A stretch of DNA of 64,000 nt, from assembly GCA_027339745.1 (NCBI GenBank), contig DAHWNW010000003.1:1-64000 (forward strand), given 5' to 3'. Below, in pieces: positions 1 through 7,255 of this stretch. The position numbers were made by a program, and so were the translations under genes. Numbering within the stretch: position 1 is the first letter of the stretch; every line of letters begins with the position of its first letter. This stretch comes from Nitrososphaerota archaeon (GTDB lineage: Archaea; Thermoproteota; Nitrososphaeria; Nitrososphaerales; Gagatemarchaeaceae). The notes under the pieces are model-generated. The model had not been told where the DNA came from and searched no databases. It saw only the letters and a program-made list of their open reading frames with translations.

Positions 1-5
1 CCCAG

Positions 6-134
6 ATGTCCATGTCCGAGAACGCCAAGGTTGTGGAGCCCGTCGAGGTCTTCTACTCCCCGGAGAAGAGGTGGTGGTTCTCCAGGAAGGGCGGAAAAGA
101 CGTGGAGATTGGGCCAGGCGAGCCCTCTGGCTAG
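6..134 (+). CDS. C-terminal end of a gene cut by the window edge, or a 42-aa ORF
   Basis: The frame is open to the left edge and ends in TAG. The visible product from an in-frame ATG starts MSMSENAKVVEP and is polar, with a WW pair and a Gly-rich tail. I recognise no domain. It lies in the integrase-containing accessory end of the window, so it may be the tail of an element gene. Whether the true start lies before base 1 cannot be seen. Confidence 0.35.
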   Translation: MSMSENAKVVEPVEVFYSPEKRWWFSRKGGKDVEIGPGEPSG

Positions 135-253
135 GTCTCTGGGCTGGGAACTCCAAGAGGAGCCGCACTCTGCATGATGCCTCCGGGCCGCTGGCTACCT
201 GCACGATTCGGATGAAGGATTCGGACCCATGACCAAAGCGATGTTAGGTTTCC

Positions 254-748
254 TTGTACGGTCAACCGGGACCGTGCGCGTTGTTGAAGACACTAGGTGA
301 ACTGAGGCGGCTCCTCACAGCCGGGGAACCTACCCTTCCCTGCCGGGCCACCACCCTCCTTTACCTTCACGGCGTCAGAATCAGCTCCTTCATCGGCCTT
401 GGGGTCAGCGACATCGACTTCGGGACGGGCCCCACTAGAATCACTGTCGCAAGCCCTCGCCTTGTCCATGTCACAGATGAACTCTCAGTGGTCCTTGGAC
501 ATCTGGTTAGAGGGAAGCAGGCAGACGAACTGCTCTTCGGTTACAGCAGCGTCCTCGAGTTCCACGTCGACTTCAAGAGGACGGCCAGGAGATCGAAGCT
601 CTATAACTTCGACCTCTCCGACATCAAGGAGTTGTTCAAGGCTGCCGCGGGGAACGACTACGCTCTCCTCAAGGGGTACAGGTCAGAAGAACCACACTCT
701 CTCGAAGAGTTCAGGGCCGCCTGGCTGAAGGTCCTCCCCGCCTGGTAG
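254..748 (+). pseudogene. Tyrosine recombinase (integrase)-like catalytic-domain relic
   Basis: The 164-aa product has the sequence pattern of the first half of a tyrosine-recombinase catalytic domain. The segment TLLYLHGVRISSFIGLGVSDID matches the helix carrying the first catalytic arginine (GxRISE-type). A later segment, PHSLEEFRAAWLKVL, could be a degenerate HxxR region, but the box lacks a clear H-x-x-R-H and no catalytic tyrosine follows. The N-terminal core-binding domain is missing, the only available start is TTG, and no good promoter is visible. It is best read as a relic of an earlier integrase beside the intact one. A divergent, still functional archaeal integrase is possible but less likely. 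Confidence 0.45.
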
Positions 749-799
749 TGGGAATCCAGGCCCTTTCTTCCGTTAAAAGCTGAAACCTTCCGTGCCCGC

Positions 800-931
800 G
801 TGCAGGCTCAGCGAACGGAAGCCGACAACGAGTTCGTCACCATCAGGCGGTCCGACCTTGAGAGAATCCTTGCCCTCCTCCAGAAGCTTGAGGGCTCAGG
901 TTCTTCTCGACCAGCCTCCTCAGCTCAGTGA
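800..931 (+). CDS. Possible 43-aa leaderless small protein overlapping the integrase 3' end
   Basis: GTG starts a 43-codon frame containing FVTIRRSDLERILALLQKLEG, a plausible short amphipathic helix, then a Ser-rich tail. A TATA-like GTTAAAAG at 772-779 is centred about 25 nt upstream, the spacing seen at other leaderless starts in this window. The ORF is antisense to the last 29 codons of the integrase gene (89 nt overlap). No family is recognised. It may be a small element-encoded protein or a chance frame. Confidence 0.3.
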   Translation: MQAQRTEADNEFVTIRRSDLERILALLQKLEGSGSSRPASSAQ

Positions 932-2096
932 TCTCCTGCCTCGTCATCGCCTCGGCCGCAGCCGCCCTCGCCCTCTCCTCCGGCTCCAAAGGCGTGGCGC
1001 ATTTCGGGCAGAACCTCATCCCAGGGGACCCCTTCTCCTGGCACCTCGGGCAGACCACCGGGGAGAACTCGGGCTTCGGGGGCTCCACCGGCCTCCCCGA
1101 CCCATAGACCTGCCGGTACTTCTCGTCCAGGTCCCCGCCCGACAGGTGGACGTACCTCCCGGGGACCTTGGAGTTCGGGGACCAACCGAACATCAGCCTC
1201 ATCTCCGCGTCTGTGAGGAACCTCGCGTTCCTGGTCGCCGACCCGTGCCTGAACATGTACATGTGGCACCTCGCCTTCCTGATCCCCGCCTTCGCCCCAG
1301 CCTCCTTGACGAGCCTGTCCGCCGCCACCCAGCTCATGGGCTCGTTGAGGTGGTTGGTGGACGTCGTCAGCCAGAGGGGCGCGTTGGGGTCGCTGCGGTA
1401 CGGGTGCGTGGAGACCCAGTCCGCGAGGAAGGCCGCAGAGGAGATCAGCCTCAGCGTCCTCCACCCCGTCTTCCCCTGCCTGATCTGGACCCTCACGCCG
1501 TTGTCGTCGAAGGTCATGTCCCCCAGCCTGAGCAGGAGGAACTCGGCCGGCCTCCCTCCCATCTCCCCGTAGGCCGCCAGGAACGCCTTGTCCCTGAGCG
1601 TGTCCGCCGCCTTCACCATGGCCTCGACCTCCTTGTCCGTGAAGAACAATGGCGCCCTCCTGTCCGACTCCTTGACGTTCTTCCTCAGCCACCTGACCTC
1701 GTCCGGATATGGCGTCTCCTTGTCCGTGTCCCCGTATCTCACGAACTTCTGGAACCTCTTCACCACCATGTGGAAGTCGGCCATGGTCTCGGCTGAGTAG
1801 TGCCGGACTTCGCCAGTCCTCTTGTTCTTGATCTCGTGGTCCGCCAGCTTCACCATCAGGTCCTCTATGTCCTTCCTCTTCGCGCTCCTCCAGGGGACCC
1901 GGAGCAGGTGGGTCGCGGCCATGAGCATGTTGGCGTACTTCGCCTGCCTCCCAATCGAAACCCCAAGAGCCTTGATATGAACCATGAAGGCGAGCAACAA
2001 CTTCCTGTCTTGCACTTTGAGCGCCGGGTCGTCTTTCACCCGGGCGAGCGCGTTCTTCAGGTTGTACTCGTAGTCGTGGATCTCGTCCGGGGTCAT
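843..2096 (-). CDS. Tyrosine recombinase/integrase with C-terminal zinc ribbon
   Basis: This is a site-specific recombinase of the phage-integrase superfamily. An N-terminal SAM-like core-binding half (about residues 1-150) precedes the catalytic domain. Visible catalytic features are EMGGRPAEFLLL (first Arg), QGKTGWRTL (Lys), MFRHGSATR (second Arg and His of the box; the first box position appears to be Tyr rather than His), and GRYVHLSGGDLD (nucleophilic Tyr). A C-terminal CPRC...CPKC zinc ribbon follows. The ORF track extends to 2228 across a tRNA. I choose ATG 2096 because a TATA-like CTTAAATA lies about 25 nt upstream, giving a leaderless message; ATG 2156 is the alternative. It reads away from the adjacent tRNA-Glu gene, a typical integrated-element arrangement. 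Confidence 0.85.
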   Translation of the reverse strand: MTPDEIHDYEYNLKNALARVKDDPALKVQDRKLLLAFMVHIKALGVSIGRQAKYANMLMAATHLLRVPWRSAKRKDIEDLMVKLADHEIKNKRTGEVRHYSAETMADFHMVVKRFQKFVRYGDTDKETPYPDEVRWLRKNVKESDRRAPLFFTDKEVEAMVKAADTLRDKAFLAAYGEMGGRPAEFLLLRLGDMTFDDNGVRVQIRQGKTGWRTLRLISSAAFLADWVSTHPYRSDPNAPLWLTTSTNHLNEPMSWVAADRLVKEAGAKAGIRKARCHMYMFRHGSATRNARFLTDAEMRLMFGWSPNSKVPGRYVHLSGGDLDEKYRQVYGSGRPVEPPKPEFSPVVCPRCQEKGSPGMRFCPKCATPLEPEERARAAAAEAMTRQEITELRRLVEKNLSPQASGGGQGFSQGRTA

Positions 2097-2116
2097 GCGG
2101 TAGGTGACCGATTTCG

Positions 2117-2124
2117 TATTTAAG
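2117..2124 (-). promoter_or_regulatory. TATA box of the integrase gene
   Basis: CTTAAATA on the minus strand is centred about 24-25 nt before ATG 2096. It supports a leaderless transcript and the shorter integrase start. Confidence 0.5.
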
Positions 2125-2168
2125 GAGGGGTAGCCCAAAAGTCGGGGATTTGCCATCGCGGCAATAGG

Positions 2169-2278
2169 TGCCCCGGCCGGGATTCGAACCCGGGTCGCCG
2201 ACTCGAAAGGCCGGCATACTCTCGACACTTTGGGTTTGACCGGGCTTTACGCCCTTGCGGACTCTATACTACCGGGGC
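2169..2278 (-). tRNA. tRNA-Glu(TTC) with about 34 extra nt in the D arm
   Basis: The acceptor stem GCCCCGG/CCGGGGC, discriminator A, T-arm with loop TTCGAAT, and anticodon stem CCGGC/GTCGG with loop CTTTCGA (anticodon TTC) are all complete. The gene is 110 nt long rather than about 76. The excess lies entirely between position 15 (GTATAG) and the AGTATG before the anticodon stem. Two placements fit: one intron of about 34 nt, or two insertions flanking CCCGGTCAA, which resembles a normal D-loop. It is the presumed attachment site of the neighbouring integrase. Confidence 0.85.
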
Positions 2279-2314
2279 CGTGCGAGGCTAACAGGGACCG
2301 CAATTAGACCTTTC

Positions 2315-3025
2315 TCATACGGACGGCTTGAAGAAACACCACTCTGCGGCTACATTCCCGACAACTTCAACGAAGCGCGAAGCCATGGACTGGGCGTATC
2401 TCGTGAAGACACCGTCCCTAGGGAGGTAGCAATTCCTAGGCCTCCTCTCTCCCACCTCCCTCAGCGACGATTCGACCTCGCGCCCGGAAAGAACCGACTG
2501 GAAATACATCTTCCTACCATAGACGAGGAGGAGCGACCCGTCCGTCGGGAAGTCAGTCACAAAAGGACCAGCAGCGTCATTTGAGCTCACCAGAGTGGTC
2601 ACGGCTAAGTGCTCGTCCGGTGTCAGCCCACAGTCGCCTGATGCTCTGAGCCGCGTCCAGTTCGAGGACGTTTCCAGTCTCGGGTGAAACCTGACAGACT
2701 GGACTCCCCCAGCGAGGAATTCAGAGAAGTAGAGCTGAGCTAACGACTTTGCCGGGACCATCTGCCGGGGGAACTCGAGGAGGTAAGGGATGAGAGGCAC
2801 CAGCAAATCCGAGGGATCCTTCGTAGACCAGCAGTAGCCCGCTCGATTGACGTGCACGATAAGACGGCGCGAACTGGCTGTCAGCGACCCCACCCCCTCT
2901 CTCACGACAAACCCTCTCTTCTCAAGTTCTCTGGCCATGAACCTGAGTTGCAAGGCATTGAGCTTTGGGAGAAGCAGAACGTGCCTGTTCCCGACTAAAA
3001 GTCGGTGCACCTTGTAGGCCGGCAA
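2315..3025 (-). CDS. Hypothetical protein, 236 aa
   Basis: I do not recognise this family. The product starts at TTG (MPAYKVHRLLVG) and has no signal peptide or membrane segment. It looks like a mixed alpha/beta soluble protein with scattered Cys and Trp and no metal-binding pattern. The start is supported by the TTATATAA box about 29 nt upstream, shared with the divergent prenyl synthase gene. It lies between tRNA-Glu and the conserved isoprenoid gene, so it could be host or element derived. The reverse ORF 2255-2584 is a shadow. Confidence 0.55.
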   Translation of the reverse strand: MPAYKVHRLLVGNRHVLLLPKLNALQLRFMARELEKRGFVVREGVGSLTASSRRLIVHVNRAGYCWSTKDPSDLLVPLIPYLLEFPRQMVPAKSLAQLYFSEFLAGGVQSVRFHPRLETSSNWTRLRASGDCGLTPDEHLAVTTLVSSNDAAGPFVTDFPTDGSLLLVYGRKMYFQSVLSGREVESSLREVGERRPRNCYLPRDGVFTRYAQSMASRFVEVVGNVAAEWCFFKPSV

Positions 3026-3050
3026 CTCCCTGAGCGGTTAGGAGAACTCA

Positions 3051-3058
3051 TTATATAA
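3051..3058. promoter_or_regulatory. Palindromic bidirectional TATA box
   Basis: TTATATAA is a perfect palindrome centred about 29.5 nt from both divergent start codons (TTG 3025 on minus, ATG 3084 on plus). One box could serve both genes, each with a very short or absent 5' leader. Confidence 0.5.
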
Positions 3059-3083
3059 CGAGCCTAATCTGTTCATCTAAATC

Positions 3084-3950
3084 ATGGGGAGAGGGATCGA
3101 AGATAGGCCTTTGACGCTCGAGTCGCTTGAAGAGCGTATGAAGTCGTATGTTATGAGAGTTGACTCTGCGCTGGCCCTAGAGCTCAAACTCTATGCTCAT
3201 TCGAGATTCCACGACCCGCTGGCGTATGCCACTGAAGGAGGGAAGAGGGTAAGGCCGGTGATTCTGATGTTGTCGGCAGAAGCCTTTGGGTGCAAAGACG
3301 ACAGGGTACTAGGGGCTGCGGTCGCAGTTGAATTACTCCATACCGAGTCGATAATCCATGACGACGTAATAGATGAAGAGAAGGCGAGGAGGGCGAAAGT
3401 CCCATTCCACCTGAAGTACGGTTACAGCGCATCACTCCTGAGCGCAGATTTCGTCTTTGCTATGATACTCGCCATCGCGGCGAGATATGATGACAGACGG
3501 ATTGTCGAGGAAATAAGTAGTGCCGCCCTGCAGATGTCAGAGGGGGAGTATTCAGAGTTGACCATCGACCCCCAAATCTACAAGCTCACATGGGACGAAT
3601 ACATCAGAATAGTCACTGAAAAGACGGCGTCGTTGTTCGAGACCTCTGCTAAACTTGGCGCAGTTATCGCCGGGATGGAAGAAAAAGAAGTCGAGGCGCT
3701 GGCCGACTACGGCAGGTGCATAGGGATTGCGTATCAGCTCAAGGACGACCTGCTCGACTGGAGGTCAAAGGACAAGGTGTCGTTGGGTCTGTTGAAGACT
3801 CATAGCGAGAGCGAAGTAGTTGGGAAGATGACCGCCCAGGCGCAGTCTTACGCAGAGGAGGCCAAACGCATGCTGATGCACATCCCCAGGAATGAGGCAA
3901 CGATTCTATTGGAAGACCTGGCGGACTTCTCCATCCGGCGCCTGCGATGA
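3084..3950 (+). CDS. idsA: Short-chain isoprenyl diphosphate synthase (geranylgeranyl/farnesyl type)
   Basis: This trans-prenyltransferase condenses isopentenyl diphosphate with allylic diphosphates, providing C15-C25 precursors for archaeal ether lipids. The 288-aa length is normal. Visible signatures are GGKRVRPVILML, the first Asp-rich motif IHDDVID (about residues 91-97), and the second Asp-rich motif QLKDDLLDW (about residues 218-226). Product chain length cannot be decided from sequence alone. The gene starts at ATG just downstream of a shared TATA box and stands apart from the convergent ATPase cluster that ends at 4017. Confidence 0.9.
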   Translation: MGRGIEDRPLTLESLEERMKSYVMRVDSALALELKLYAHSRFHDPLAYATEGGKRVRPVILMLSAEAFGCKDDRVLGAAVAVELLHTESIIHDDVIDEEKARRAKVPFHLKYGYSASLLSADFVFAMILAIAARYDDRRIVEEISSAALQMSEGEYSELTIDPQIYKLTWDEYIRIVTEKTASLFETSAKLGAVIAGMEEKEVEALADYGRCIGIAYQLKDDLLDWRSKDKVSLGLLKTHSESEVVGKMTAQAQSYAEEAKRMLMHIPRNEATILLEDLADFSIRRLR

Positions 3951-4016
3951 GGCACGGCAGCCTGTGCCAAATGCGCCGGCAGACAGCCGACGGACACCGA
4001 CGCCACGCTCCTTGAC

Positions 4017-6068
4017 TCAGGCAGTTACTGTCACAGGTTCCGCTGGGACCACTCGGCCCTTTGTGGAAATTTCCATCCTGCTCATGGTGTAGGTTCGCCG
4101 CCCTCTGAACGGTGTGAACATCCTACCCTGCCCGTGATAGAACTTCGAGAAGAACTCGACGTAGATGAGCCTGGCCCCCTGGATGCCAGGTTCGAACAGG
4201 GCTAGAATCAGGTTGAACAGTTGCCCCATCACAAGTATGACAACACCCATCACCGCATAGGCAGGCCCGCTGGAAATGTCTCCGAGGAAGAGTGTGTCCA
4301 CCACGAGCGCGAGGGCGACGGAAGCGAGGAGTATTCCCACCAGCCTGGTGTAAGAGAGGATGTGGCTGACAATGGACGGGAGTTCGATGAGCGCTTGCCC
4401 CCCCTCACCGTAGGCTATGAGCACCATGCCCGCCCCGACGAGCCCGATGTACCCCCCCGCCAGCGTGTTGGAGAGGGGATTGACGTCCCCATGGTGGAGG
4501 ACCGTCAGGCCGACTAGGGCAATCCCCCAAGCTTCGAAGAGCCAGCCGAGCTTGCCAAAAATATGACGCGTCTCCCCCTCCCAGTACTTGTTGACCATCC
4601 CCATCACCAGCCCCATGGAGACCTCGAAGAGTCCGATGTAACCGCTCAGGAGCAGGAGGGTCTTTAGGCCACTTGAGGATATGGGGTCTAGGATGGCGCC
4701 GTTTGTGACTAGGCTCTTCGGGAGGTTCAGACTGAAGGTTGAATTGAGGTAAGAGTAGAGATACTGATTGAAATGGAACCCGAAGTAAGCATTGAATATG
4801 AACCCGAAGACAATCCCTATTATCGAGCCGGGGACCATAGCCATGGCGAGTTTCCTAAACTGGGCAGGCTTGAAGATGTTCCGGGCGAACCTCCTCAGAG
4901 CGGCCGGGACAAGGGTCTTCCCGCCGGGGTGTTCCACCCGCCTGATTATCCATAGAGAGACGCCCAGAATCACCAGGCCGTAACCGACGTCACCGAACAT
5001 CAGCCCGAAGAAGACAGGGAAGGTGAACGCGAAGATCACCGTTGGGTCGAACTCGTTGGACTGGGGGAGCGAATAGAACCTCACGAAGGACTCGAAGAAC
5101 CTGAGCCTTTTCGGAGTCTCCATGAGCGTGGGGGGCCTGCTCGCGCTAGGGATGTCGAAGACGACGGTCGACCTGCTGTGGAGGGCGAGGGCATCCTTAA
5201 GGGCAGCTTCGCTCTTCCGGGGAACCCATCCCTCCATCACGAAGCTGGTCTCAGTGAACCCGAAATGGTTGATCACCTCGTAAATCCTTGCCTCGATGTG
5301 GAGCTGCTCCTCGACTGAAGAAAGGACTCCGTAGTACTTGTCGGAAAGCGCCTTGAGCCCGTCGGCTACTTTGGCGAGCTCGGACTCCGCCATCTTCCTG
5401 TTCGCCTCAAGGGAGGCCAGGACCTTGGGCGCCGCCCCGGTCATCGGCGGGACTCTCTCCAGCCTTACGTTGGCGGCCTGGACTATCGAGCCAAACTTCT
5501 CCAATGCTACCTTGGGGACGATGACGACGACGCGCACGGGGTCGCCGCCGGCGGACTGGACCATGACCCCCGGTATTGACGCAAGGCTACTTGACAGCTG
5601 ACCGAAAGCATCGGCTGGGAGGCTAGCGAAAAAGGAGTCGGCGCTCTCGAGGTTGAGGACGCCAAGGTCTGCGTCGATGAATTCGAGGCTCCTGACTAGC
5701 GCTTCCCTTGCTTTGAGTTCGTCTATCCTCGACTTCAGACGCTCTTCGCTCTGCTTAAGGGACGCCACCTCGGAGTCTATCTTGATTGACTTTGAAGCTT
5801 CCATGACCTCCTTAGTGGAGGAGAAACCCTTCCTCTCCGTCGCCTTTGTCGCCGGGAGTGCGGACATAAGCGACCTGACGCGGAGCAGCTCCTCGGAGAC
5901 TTCCTTCGAGGCCGCAGCCTCGGCGTCAGCTCGCAGCAACGCTGCCGTCTCCTCCGAGAGAGGCTCTATCTGGACGACGCCCAAATCGTGAAGGATTGAG
6001 ACGACGTGTTGTCGCTCTTCGCGCGACCCGACCACCCCCACCCTTTGCATCGCGGCCGGTTTCAGCAA
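4017..6068 (-). CDS. atpI: A/V-type ATP synthase subunit I (a subunit)
   Basis: This 683-aa stator subunit forms the ion half-channel facing the proteolipid ring. The N-terminal half (about 1-330) is cytosolic and rich in Ala/Glu/Lys coiled coil. The C-terminal half has about seven or eight membrane helices, for example VIFAFTFPVFFGLMFGDVGY and the late IVSHILSYTRLVGILLASVA, which carries the conserved Arg expected to face the ring carboxylate. It is the last gene of the atp cluster, one base after atpH. The 3' end is close to the convergent prenyl synthase gene. Confidence 0.93.
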   Translation of the reverse strand: MLKPAAMQRVGVVGSREERQHVVSILHDLGVVQIEPLSEETAALLRADAEAAASKEVSEELLRVRSLMSALPATKATERKGFSSTKEVMEASKSIKIDSEVASLKQSEERLKSRIDELKAREALVRSLEFIDADLGVLNLESADSFFASLPADAFGQLSSSLASIPGVMVQSAGGDPVRVVVIVPKVALEKFGSIVQAANVRLERVPPMTGAAPKVLASLEANRKMAESELAKVADGLKALSDKYYGVLSSVEEQLHIEARIYEVINHFGFTETSFVMEGWVPRKSEAALKDALALHSRSTVVFDIPSASRPPTLMETPKRLRFFESFVRFYSLPQSNEFDPTVIFAFTFPVFFGLMFGDVGYGLVILGVSLWIIRRVEHPGGKTLVPAALRRFARNIFKPAQFRKLAMAMVPGSIIGIVFGFIFNAYFGFHFNQYLYSYLNSTFSLNLPKSLVTNGAILDPISSSGLKTLLLLSGYIGLFEVSMGLVMGMVNKYWEGETRHIFGKLGWLFEAWGIALVGLTVLHHGDVNPLSNTLAGGYIGLVGAGMVLIAYGEGGQALIELPSIVSHILSYTRLVGILLASVALALVVDTLFLGDISSGPAYAVMGVVILVMGQLFNLILALFEPGIQGARLIYVEFFSKFYHGQGRMFTPFRGRRTYTMSRMEISTKGRVVPAEPVTVTA

Positions 6069-6069
6069 G

Positions 6070-6402
6070 CTAATCGCCCTTGAACTCTGAGAACAGTACC
6101 TCGTCTATTATCTCGCGAAGCTGCTTCTTGCTTAGCGTCTTAGACGAAAGGGCCTCAGCGCGCTTCTTGGTCGCGGCTAGGAGCGCGTCGGCGTCCTTCT
6201 GGGCCGCGCTCCTGGCTCTTTCAGCCTCACTCTCGACGTACGAGTCGGACGCGGCCTTGGCATCGGCGATTGATTTGTCAGCCTCTTTCTCCAGCGAGAA
6301 GAGCTCTGCCTCCAGGCCCTTCTTTTTCTCAGAAATCAAGCGGTTGCCTGTCTCCTCGGCCTCCTTGATTTTCTTCAAGATGTTCGTGTAGTCTGTGGAC
6401 AC
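6070..6402 (-). CDS. atpH: A/V-type ATP synthase peripheral-stalk subunit H/G-like
   Basis: The 110-aa product is almost entirely charged helix (ILKKIKEAEETGNRLISEKKK) with Ala at heptad-like positions and no membrane segment. This is the right-handed coiled-coil pattern of the H/G stalk subunit that pairs with subunit E. It sits between the small membrane protein gene and atpI with spacings of one base on each side. Assignment rests on composition and position, since this subunit diverges quickly. Confidence 0.8.
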   Translation of the reverse strand: MSTDYTNILKKIKEAEETGNRLISEKKKGLEAELFSLEKEADKSIADAKAASDSYVESEAERARSAAQKDADALLAATKKRAEALSSKTLSKKQLREIIDEVLFSEFKGD

Positions 6403-6403
6403 G

Positions 6404-6598
6404 CTAGATCACTCCAATTATCAGGAGAGCGAATACGGCGATGGCGGCGACCTTCGCCACCTTGAGCATCGTCATAGCGTAGTGGAAGCGCCTTTGCTGT
6501 CCATTGACGAAACCTCTCTGCCTTGGCTTGGGCTGGGCCACCCAATAGAAGGGCGGGAGCCCTAACAGCTTCCTCGCCTTCTTAGGTTCATCACTCAT
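6404..6598 (-). CDS. Small single-pass membrane protein of the ATPase cluster
   Basis: The 64-aa product has a basic N-terminal half (KPRQRGFVNGQQRR) and one C-terminal membrane helix (VAKVAAIAVFALLIIGVI). Positive residues just before the helix suggest the N-terminus is cytosolic. I start at ATG 6598, one base after the atpD stop; the longer ORF in the track runs back inside atpD. It does not match a standard A/V-ATPase subunit. Position inside the operon suggests an assembly or accessory subunit, but this is inference only. Confidence 0.7.
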   Translation of the reverse strand: MSDEPKKARKLLGLPPFYWVAQPKPRQRGFVNGQQRRFHYAMTMLKVAKVAAIAVFALLIIGVI

Positions 6599-6599
6599 G

Positions 6600-7250
6600 C
6601 TAAGCTTCCTCCTCTCTCTCCGCCAGCTTCTTCTTGACCGTTTTGAGTTTGGTGAAGCTCTCCCTCTCCATCTCGTCGAACCTGAATTTGATGTAGCGAG
6701 CATTTGCCTGGAGGCGGGGGATTAGGACGTTCTCAATGGCGTTGGACCTCCTTTTCACTTTCTCTATCTCAAGGAGGAGCTTCCTGAGCGCTGTCTCTTT
6801 TTCTGCCACGTCCAGCACCATCCGATGGAGGTCCTCGAAGGACCTTATCGCCTGGCTCACCGCCGCCGGGATTTCGAGGAGGTACTCCTGGCCAGCGCTC
6901 CCCGAGCCCACCGATGTGATTTCAGGTATCCTGACGCCCATCACGTTCTTGCTCCTCAGGGTGAGCTCGTGAATCCGCGGGATGCGCATGGACTCGTACT
7001 CCAGCCTGAGGGGCCCGACGAACATCTCCGTCGCATGGATTCCCTCGTACCCCTTCACAAGTTTGGACCGAAGACCGCTCCTCATTTCAGCTAGGGTCTT
7101 GCTCAGGTTGAAGAACTCAAGTATGAGGGCGGACCTCTTCAGCTTGAGGAGCTTGAGCCCCTTGCGGGAGACTGCAATCCGCCGCATCGTCCGGAGGTAC
7201 TCCATCCTAGTCGGCTTGATGTTGATCGCGGCTGGCAAGGCCCCCACCAC
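6600..7250 (-). CDS. atpD: A/V-type ATP synthase subunit D
   Basis: Subunit D forms the central rotating shaft inside the A3B3 head. The N-terminus INIKPTRMEYLRTMRRI is typical of the family. The product is two long helices joined by a short beta region around VMGVRIPEI. Length (216 aa) is normal. It follows atpB after a short gap and precedes the small membrane protein gene. ATG 7250 keeps the conserved KPTRxE start in frame. Confidence 0.92.
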   Translation of the reverse strand: MVGALPAAINIKPTRMEYLRTMRRIAVSRKGLKLLKLKRSALILEFFNLSKTLAEMRSGLRSKLVKGYEGIHATEMFVGPLRLEYESMRIPRIHELTLRSKNVMGVRIPEITSVGSGSAGQEYLLEIPAAVSQAIRSFEDLHRMVLDVAEKETALRKLLLEIEKVKRRSNAIENVLIPRLQANARYIKFRFDEMERESFTKLKTVKKKLAEREEEA

Positions 7251-7255
7251 TCGCC

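Noticed and set aside
792-1796. 334-aa plus ORF opposite the integrase gene
   Set aside because: Arg/Pro-rich low-complexity translation fully antisense to a well-supported recombinase; a GC-rich shadow.
2157-2228. Integrase starts at 2156 or 2228
   Set aside because: The 2228 start translates through the tRNA-Glu gene. ATG 2156 lacks a promoter at the usual distance, whereas ATG 2096 has one.
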